Shown one piece after another: positions 57,174 to 64,000 of a stretch of 64,000 bases of DNA. Each line of letters starts with the position of its first letter. The stretch's first letter is position 1. The position numbers were made by a program, and so were the translations under genes. Source of the stretch: Megaleporinus macrocephalus (Eukaryota > Chordata > Actinopteri > Characiformes > Anostomidae). The stretch spans positions 22,548,349-22,612,348 of the forward strand of contig CM038702.1 of the NCBI GenBank assembly GCA_021613375.1, read 5' to 3'. The notes below the pieces were generated by a model that saw only the letters and a list, made by a program, of their open reading frames with translations, ran no database searches and was not told the DNA's origin.

Positions 57174-58859
57174 GGACATTGTCTCCCCTTCGTGGCAGTT
57201 CTAAGATCCTGTGTTCTGCTAGAGGAAATTTAACTATGCATTCTATACTGCTGTCGGCACCAGCGCTCCTACTCTAGATCAACATTTTTAGATTCAGTTC
57301 CAAAAGAGGTTTAAAACCCTTAAGCACATCAGGGTCTTGCAGATTAGTAAGATTAGTTAGATCATTGGAGGCAGGGTATTGAATTCTGTAGGAGGGTAGC
57401 CTAGATCTCCAGCATTGGGGTGCTGTAAGCTTGTATTGGAGGGGATTGATACAGCATATTATTGTAATATCAGTATTGACACTTTAATATATGAATTGCA
57501 AAGACAAGTTAAATCTTTTTTGTACCAGAATAATAATTCAATTTGTTTGAGGAAAGCAGAAAGCATTGCATTAACTTGTGATACATAGATGTCAGTAACG
57601 CTGCAACAGCTCAAAGTTTTCTTCTGGAGACTTAATTTGCAGTTGAAAAAAGACTAACAGGTTTTATCACAATACACAGCGTACCGCAATAGTAATATCA
57701 TATTATGAGTTCAGTGTCTAAATAATAAGTACCATGGAGCATGTGGTGATTCCCAACCCCACAATGAACAATCTGCACATCACATTTAAATGATAAAAAA
57801 ATAATGCCTTTAAAACCCTGATGTTTCTCCTTCGTTCATCCTCTGTTGAGAGCCCAAACAGAACAAATCAGCAGATTAACAGTGAGGTTGTTAATATGAT
57901 ATTTGTTGTGTGAATAGTTACATGGTTTTTATGAAGGACAAGCCCTTTTCAATCACTTTTCATGCCAAATGTCAAAAAAGGGAACAACATTAAAAACATC
58001 TTCATTACAGGTTTGATACAACAAGTGGGTTTCATTGCCTTGCACGACCAGCAGTTCTCTGTTGTTACTAGTACATATACCTTCTTCCAGCACCTCAGAT
58101 TCATCACTGATTTAAGACACACCAACTTTCTGTTTCTTATTAAAAGAAAAATGATCGTTTAGGAATCGGTGTTCATGCGTTTGCCTTCTAAGCCACTTAT
58201 ACTTCTTCAGCCTATCCCAGCACACATCAGAAACACTCTGTATAGATAGATAGATAGATTTACTTTACTGATCCCAAAGGGAAATTCGAGACCTCTGCAT
58301 TTAACCCATCCGTGTAGTGAAACACTCACATACACACTAGTGAACAGACATACTAGGGGGCATTGAGTGGTGGGCAGCCCCACTACACCCGGGGAGCAGT
58401 CAGGGCTTAGGTACCTTGCTCAAGGGCACTTCAGTCATGTCCTGTCGGTTCATGGGATTGAACCGACAACCTGGTGGTCACAAGGCTGGTTCCCTAGCCT
58501 CCAGCCCACGACTGCCCTAAATAAGGATAGGCTACTAGTTCATCGCAGGGCAGGCACAGACATTCACACTCACACTCACCAAGAGGCAATTTAGTATCTC
58601 CAATTCACTTGCCTGCATGTGTTTGAACTGTAGGAGGAAACCCACACAAAGAAGATACAAAATTCACACAGAAGGAGCCCTGGTCGCTGGAATAGAACCC
58701 AGGCCATAACTGCTGTGAGGTGATAGTTACTTACCATGCCACGCCATCAGTGTTGATACTGGTCAAAAAAAACAAACCAAAACAAAACAACCCTAATCAT
58801 ACATTGATAGTGGCAGACTTGCTTTAGTCTTACTTGGTAGAAAACTATTGCCCATCTTA

Positions 58860-58890
<31 letters not shown>

Positions 58891-61800
58891 GTTTGTTACA
58901 GCTTTGTTTTCAAGCAGCATTATTCACACCCAAAATGGGGCCATAACATAATGTAAAGAATACACAAACAATCAATAAAAACCAGCTTATTAACCCAAAT
59001 TGTTTGTCATGGCGCCTATTATCTCTGAATAAAGGAACTGAATTAGTCTAATGATTAAAAAAGAAGATGTGTGCTTACTAATTATGATGAATAAGATACT
59101 GTTGCAAAATGTTTTAGCATAAAAGTGCTTACTTGGGACTTTTCCTCTGTTTCATACAGCACTGATTCCCAGACTCAGGAGGCCCTGACTGCTGCTGGTT
59201 AGTTTTCTTGGCAGAAACACCCCTGACGCAACTCTATTAGCAGACCATCAAGCCTTTCATGCGTTAAATCAGGCGTTTCACATCAAGATACACACCAGGT
59301 CATGCTGTGCGGGATTCTAACAGAACTAGGGCTGAAAAGCATGTCACATATAATGTTCTTTGTTTATTGTCAACTTTCATTCAGTGGGTGAATCTGGGTT
59401 TCCCAATACTTAATTGGAATGCTTTCGTGTTCCCAAACTCTAGGGACATGAGTGGCATGCGCAAAAAAATCTCTAAAGGCTACATTTTCAGTGCTTGCAA
59501 CACACTTTGCTTTACTGTATTCTTTCAGCCAATACCGGCACTCGTGGTTGGTTCAGTGAATTATTGCACTATTTTTGATGTGCTGTTTTGTTTAAATGTG
59601 AGGCAACTCATTATATTCCCCTGGTTACTATTACATTCTTCATATGTAAGGTTACTTAATCATACAAGTGGCCAACATAGCAATATGCGTAGGCCTGTGA
59701 CCAGTGACAGTTAACTGAGATCAATATTGTAAGTGAAAACTCACTTACAGTCAATATTTGTTGTCCATGCAAACCACAGCATAACTAGTGTTTCCACCCA
59801 TGGCTGGATTACTGACCGGGCCTATCAACATTTATGATACAAGATATTTTTATTTCCTCCATTTTAAGGACCCTCTGACTTTTAGGGACTTTGACCACAC
59901 GGCCTCTTGAGGGCCCTAGCCATGCTTTTGGGCCCCTTATGAAAATGGACAATGCTCTGACTTCGACTTCTGGCTATTAGGGGTCCTAGGAAAGAGGGGG
60001 GCATAATTTTAGAGGGCCCTGGATATGAGAGCCCCTACCAGGGGGCCCTAGAGTAGAGCAGGGCATACCATTAGAGGGCCCTTGATCATGAGGGGCGCGT
60101 GTTGAGGGGGGTTATCCCTGGGCAACTCTTTGCCCAGGGGCCCAGACTATCCTTAATCCGTCCTTGTTTCCACCCCTAAACATAAATAAGCTTTTAAATA
60201 TGTTTTATATTAATACCACATTTTTTGCCAATGAGATTGTTCTAGGAACAAGACTGTTGAGCTGTGCTCACTAAACAAGATGTGTGTTGGGTGTTTGGTG
60301 GGGCTTAGCATCACATGCCATTGTAGACAGATATCCTATCTGTACCTTCAGGCTACTCTAATGTTTTTTAGTCTGGACAAACTTTCTATAATGTGCCGTT
60401 CTCACACTCTGTGGAGCTGATGTAGTGGGCTGTTAACCATGACCAGCTCTATTGATGTTATGAGGTTATGTATAACAAATCTGCATTGAAAGGCCATAGT
60501 TCTATTCCTTCACCAAGGCAGCTTTGTCAGTGTAGGTTTGTCCTATGTTTTAACGTTTCCTCTCTCCTCTGTGTTTCTAGGTATGAAGAAGCCACCGGTT
60601 GCCCCCAAACCCAGGCTGCTTCCACCTCAAAAGCCAGCCCCTCCTCCAATCGCCCCTAAACCAGAAACCTTACTGCCCAGTCCATCTCCGTCTGCGATAA
60701 AACGGGGCAAACCCGCTGTAGCCCCTAAACCATGTCTGCCCAAGGTAAGCCCCAAAGCACCCCAGAAACCTGCACCGTCCATCTCCCGAAGCCCAGGCCG
60801 GGCCAGGCAAAAAACACAAAGCCTCTCTGTGTCCAAAAATGGGGGTCCGTCCATACCCTCTCCACCCCTCTCCTGTTATATAATACCACCCTGCTCTGAT
60901 AGCCATCATATAGGTAATGGCAAGTCAGAGGGTTTTGAAGAAAGAAGTGAAACAGCAGAAAACGATGCACTCCAAGGCAGAGGCAGCCCAACACAGGAGG
61001 TCAGCTGCAGTACAAAGGACCAAGGCACAGCACACCATCAGGATGAACGATCACACACCCCCACACACTCCACCAGCACCCCTCCAGATGCACATGAAGA
61101 AACACTCTCTCCCATACTCGTAAAGGAGCACGCACAAGCGCACACTCCCTCCCCTACTTGTGGCGACGAATCCTTCCAGAAACAAGGCCGACGTGTTGAA
61201 CAGAGTCAGCCTGTTGCTTCACACGTGCACTGCTCCGGTGCTAACAATGTACGTGCTGAGGTGGGTGTGCCTGCGCCCCCTAGTAAGCCCCTTCCTGTGC
61301 CCCAGCCACGGCGGACTCGAAAAGCGCTGCTCCTCCGTCAGAACGTGGTGGAGGGTTCTCCGCCAGAAACGCCCACACAAGCCCTCCAAGACTTCCCGAC
61401 AGACACAATACACAGAAATCCTGGAGATGCATCAAATCCAGAACTGCCTGAAAAGACTGTAGTCGACTGCAGTGTCCTTTCAGACACTCCTCCAGATTCA
61501 CCACACAGCAAGGAGCATGAGGCAGACTCCTCCCACTGCACAGACTCTGCCCACAGCACTGACTACATTTACAGCAGAGACTTCATCCATAGTACATGCG
61601 ACGTAAGCAGTGTCAGTCACCCTGACCTAGCCTGTACTGAAGCCCTTGTTTCCATGGATGCAGCTGAGGGAGAGGAGGAGCTAGAGCCGCCAGCTCCACC
61701 CCCTCGTCAAAAGTCCCTCCCACAAAAAGGTCACTTTACTTCATGTTCGCTGGATAATCTGATTCTGTCTGACCACGCTGACTCCTGTGACCCTGAGGAG

Positions 61801-62648
61801 ACGCTCAGCAAGGAACAGGCAGATGATGAGGATGAAGATAAAGATGGCGCTTATGGTAACTTTGCTCGATACCCAATCACCAGGAGTTTACCCAAACAAA
61901 TCAAACTTGGTTGCGGACCTCGGGTCACAGTGATAACAAAGGCGTCGTCCGAGGAGGAAAGGTCCCCGAAGGTCGTTCCTAAAAAGCCCCAGAGACACAG
62001 CCTGCCCGCATCGGCCTTGTTGAGGAAACAGAACACGCCTCCTCAATCGCAAACACAAACAGCAGCCCTGCCTCCTGAGCCTAGTCCGGTCGTTTTTGGA
62101 GACTTGCCTGCACCTCCTCAGGAGAAGCCATCCTCATGGCGCATCACCCTTCCAGGACTACCTCTTTTCGGCAAGCAGCAGCCAAATCGCAGCAGTAGCC
62201 AGCCGCAGGCCACCGGGACAAGGCCGTCCTTGGTCAAACAGAGAGCAAAGTCCTTTTCCTCTGCTGATCTCCTGCGAGTCGGCTCCACTCCGAGTCCTGG
62301 AGCTTCCGAGCAACTGGTGCGCTCCGAGCAGAGGCGCCGCAGCCTGAGGAAACTTCTCGAACTGCGTGCTTGCGTCCGGCTGCTACCGAAGCTGCTGCGG
62401 AGCGGCCAGTCTCTGGACTGTACCAGCGCCAGTGCGGAGTCTGACGATCGTACGAACAGCAGGGTTACCTCAGCCAGTGAGGAGGAAGCCCAGGAGGAGG
62501 AGGACGATGAAGGGGACTGTGGGGTAGAGTATGAGAACGTTCCACTCTATGAGGAAATCCCAGAATATATGAACCTGCCCTGGGTCTACTCCAGTCAGAA
62601 TGAAGACAATGGGGTCTATGAGGTGCAGGAACCGTACGAAATGCACAG
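53976..62648 (+). CDS. FGD6: FGD6, FYVE/RhoGEF/PH protein 6, N-terminal part (coding exons 1-2, partial)
   Basis: FGD6 is a guanine-nucleotide exchange factor of the faciogenital dysplasia family, acting on Cdc42 and the actin cytoskeleton at endosomes and membranes. Exon 1 contributes only ATGAGTACAG (53976-53985). Exon 2 (60581-62648) continues in phase to give MSTGMKKPPVAPKPRL. The 692 residues visible are the family's long disordered N-terminus: proline-rich motifs (PPVAPKP, APPPIAPKPE, PAVAPKP, about residues 8-50), VPKPQRHSLPA-type segment VVPKKPQRHSLPA at about 468, SLPKQIKLG, RAKSFSSADLL, and the highly conserved YENVPLYEEIPEYMNLPW at about 653-670. All match human FGD6 in order. The DH, PH and FYVE domains lie beyond the right edge. 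Human FGD6 likewise has one giant exon for this region. Identification is from remembered sequence. Confidence 0.93.
54281..54374. mobile_element. 94-bp fold-back element
   Basis: Perfect terminal inverted repeats: CTGAAGTTAGCTTCTTATT at the left and AATAAGAAGCTAACTTCAG at the right. The middle reads GCGCCAGAATGTAACTGCTA, ACTATTTAAGGT. A partial direct copy lies at 52982-53052. Confidence 0.8.
56199..56446 (+). mobile_element. Family C short inverted-terminus element (best copy)
   Basis: Starts TATATCGTCGCTGTCCAATG and ends with the inverse TTGATTGGACAGTGACGATA. The interior has TCTCCAAAATTGCAACTTTA, CAGGAGAGACCAAAAACAGA and TTCAATGCAAGTCAGTGGAA. 248 bp, non-coding. Confidence 0.8.
57100..57172. 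repeat. (TG)n microsatellite
   Basis: A TG run with a short TATG interruption. Confidence 0.95.
58243..58520 (+). mobile_element. Family D interspersed repeat with TAGA start
   Basis: (TAGA)n, then TTTACTTTACTGATCCCAAA, GGGAAATTCGA, GCATTTAACCCATCCGTGTA, TTGCTCAAGGGCACTTCAGT. The TTTACTGATCCCAAAGGGAAATT segment resembles 3' ends of fish LINEs (RTE/Rex3-like), by memory only. Confidence 0.7.
58530..58750 (+). mobile_element. Second retroposon-like repeat
   Basis: GGAGGAAACCCACACAAAGA, GAATAGAACCCAGGCCATAA and CTGCTGTGAGGTGATAGTTA, ending in CATGCCACGCCATC. This resembles a very common teleost repeat ending in GCTGTGAGGCGACAGTGCTA. The family is not assigned. Confidence 0.55.
59796..60168. 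mobile_element. GGGCCC-rich inverted-terminus repeat
   Basis: Left end ATGGCTGGATTACTGACCGG; the right end in reverse complement is AAGGACGGATTAAGGATAGT followed by CTGGGCCCC. The interior carries many GGGCCCT units. About 370 bp, non-coding, GC content well above the surroundings. Confidence 0.5.
60581..62648 (+). CDS. FGD6: FGD6 coding exon 2 (large)
   Basis: Acceptor GTGTTTCTAG|GTATGA and donor ATGCACAG|GTGAGT; 2068 nt, ends in phase 2. The open frame extends 43 bases upstream into the intron, but the acceptor and the match to the family start (MKKPPVAPKP after a short leader) set the boundary. Rich in Pro, Ser and acidic residues, without a folded domain. Confidence 0.93.
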
Positions 62649-64000
62649 GTGAGTGTCTAGCGCTTGCATGTATAAGTACACTGCCTGTCAAAAGTTTGGG
62701 TGCGTATTGACTGTTTGCCAATAATGTTTGATTTCCATGACTACGCTTTATATCGGTGGGAAAAATGCCAGCACTGTAGTGCTAGAATCTTGAACAACAC
62801 CTGGTTAGTCTTTAATGTTATTGCATTCTAAGAAAGAATGGTCATTTAAGTTTACATTACTCGAGGTACCCATATTTTATGTGGTGTAAATGTGGATGTG
62901 AATGCCATATGTAGTCATTTATATTGAATTTCTTAAATTTTCTTTTTATTTTCTTCTTTACTCTCACCTAAAAATTGGGTGTATGGTTGGAATCCTCTTT
63001 TTGTTTTCATTTTTCTTTTTTTATTGTGACACACTTCTTCAACCTTTAACTAGAGGTGCACAGAGTGACAATATTGTACTGTGTTGAGCAGAGCAGTGTG
63101 TGAAACATTGAAAAAAGATAAATATATTCATAGTTTTTGATAATGTTTTATTATATGTGTTATTATAGTTCTGTTCCACTCTATCAAGTCTCGGAATATC
63201 ATGAATATCAATATCTTCAGATATCTAAAGAATGACAACATTTTTAAAACATTGGATTATTTACAATAAAGGAATAGTTTAACTTTCATATAGAGTTTCT
63301 GAGTGAAACCTGTCTGTAAAGCCTTGCGGAGGCTAAACAAGCTGGACCATTATGAGAAGTGACTCAACACCTGATGTTGATCATTTCAACATAACATCTA
63401 CCTGCTTAAAGTCAAAGTAGAGCATACTGTGAAGTTGATTTATCATCATGTATTAGAGTCTTGAATACTATTTTTCCATCTAAAGCCTTTTTTATATGAG
63501 GGTTGTATAATTGGAAATGATATAATGATATAATTGTGCTGTGAAAACCTAGCTAATGCATTTCCACCTAAATTTGGTCTCCTTTGACACATTTCCTCTT
63601 CATACCTCTCACAACAAACAAAAACACCACATTAGAGAGGTAGAGCTGGACTGAGGGGGAGATGAGAGTAGTTTTAAAGCTAATGCTACCCTTTTATGAC
63701 ACTTGCAGAGAGATGTCCCAAAAAAGACTACAGCTTTTCTAAACAGAAAGAGCTTATATTGTTCTGTATAGCAGAATATGGCATTTACTATAAAGAAAAA
63801 CTTCCGATCTTTGTGTTATATTATGTTATGAGTCATTTAGGCGTTTATTGAGATTAATTTAGATTGTAATATGCTAAATATACAGTACTGTGCAAATGTT
63901 ATAGGCACTTGGGGACATTATTATATGTTTTCCAGACAGGATTTTTTATTTGCAAAACAACAAAACCCCATTTTTTATATATTGAAACAGTATTAATACA
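62649..64000 (+). other. FGD6 intron 2 (part)
   Basis: AT-rich, no exon recognised. Ends of Tc1-like short elements appear at 62678-62705 (ACTGCCTGTCAAAAGTTTGG) and 63882-64000 (ATACAGTACTGTGCAAATGT); the latter is cut by the window edge. Confidence 0.65.

Larger units (their letters stand above)
53986..60580 (+). other. FGD6 intron 1
   Basis: 6.6 kb. It holds a fold-back element (54281-54374), a family C element (56199-56446), (TG)n at 57100-57172, family D and a second retroposon-like repeat (58243-58750), and a GGGCCC-rich element (59796-60168). No exon was seen in between. Confidence 0.8.

Noticed and set aside
60538..60580. FGD6 start at the upstream in-frame ATG (60538)
   Set aside because: It lies before the acceptor TTTCTAG and reads intron sequence. 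Exon 1 at 53976 joins in phase and fits the family.

Overview
The window is vertebrate nuclear DNA and almost certainly comes from a ray-finned (teleost) fish. Small exons with GT-AG junctions sit in long repeat-rich introns. There are many (CA)n, (GA)n and (TA)n microsatellites, and several families of short inverted-terminus elements of the kind common in fish genomes. The species cannot be fixed from the sequence alone.

Three protein genes are present, recognised by matching spliced exons to remembered vertebrate proteins. (1) METAP2 (methionine aminopeptidase 2), minus strand: coding exons 1-4 at 10718-2154; the catalytic part lies beyond the left edge. (2) VEZT (vezatin), minus strand: all 12 coding exons, 53486-18952. 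They join in phase to a 796-residue protein (human is about 780). (3) FGD6 (Cdc42 GEF of the FGD family), plus strand: a 10-base first coding exon at 53976 and a large exon 2 at 60581-62648. The DH, PH and FYVE parts lie beyond the right edge. The order FGD6 / VEZT / METAP2, with FGD6 and VEZT head to head, is the arrangement I recall for human 12q22.

Layout: 1-10.7 kb METAP2, with a 54-bp and a roughly 41-bp minisatellite side by side in intron 3; 10.7-18.95 kb intergenic (VEZT 3'UTR, METAP2 promoter, short mobile elements); 18.95-53.5 kb VEZT, with two more minisatellites in intron 5; 53.5-54.0 kb a CpG-rich bidirectional promoter; 54-64 kb FGD6.

The strongest biological observation is that VEZT intron 6 (29464-30681) has the hallmarks of a minor-spliceosome U12 AT-AC intron: an ATATCCTT donor, a TCCTTAAC branch site and an AC acceptor. 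Using them restores the vezatin reading frame exactly. Other observations are ZNF143/SBS-like motifs at both the METAP2 and the VEZT/FGD6 promoters, VEZT acceptors whose polypyrimidine tracts are (CT)n microsatellites, four large minisatellites (two of which give spurious 600-750-residue open frames), a hAT-like element with an 8-bp target duplication that has swallowed a LINE tail, and a fold-back element copied on both sides of the bidirectional promoter. No RNA genes, CRISPR arrays or intact transposase genes were found.
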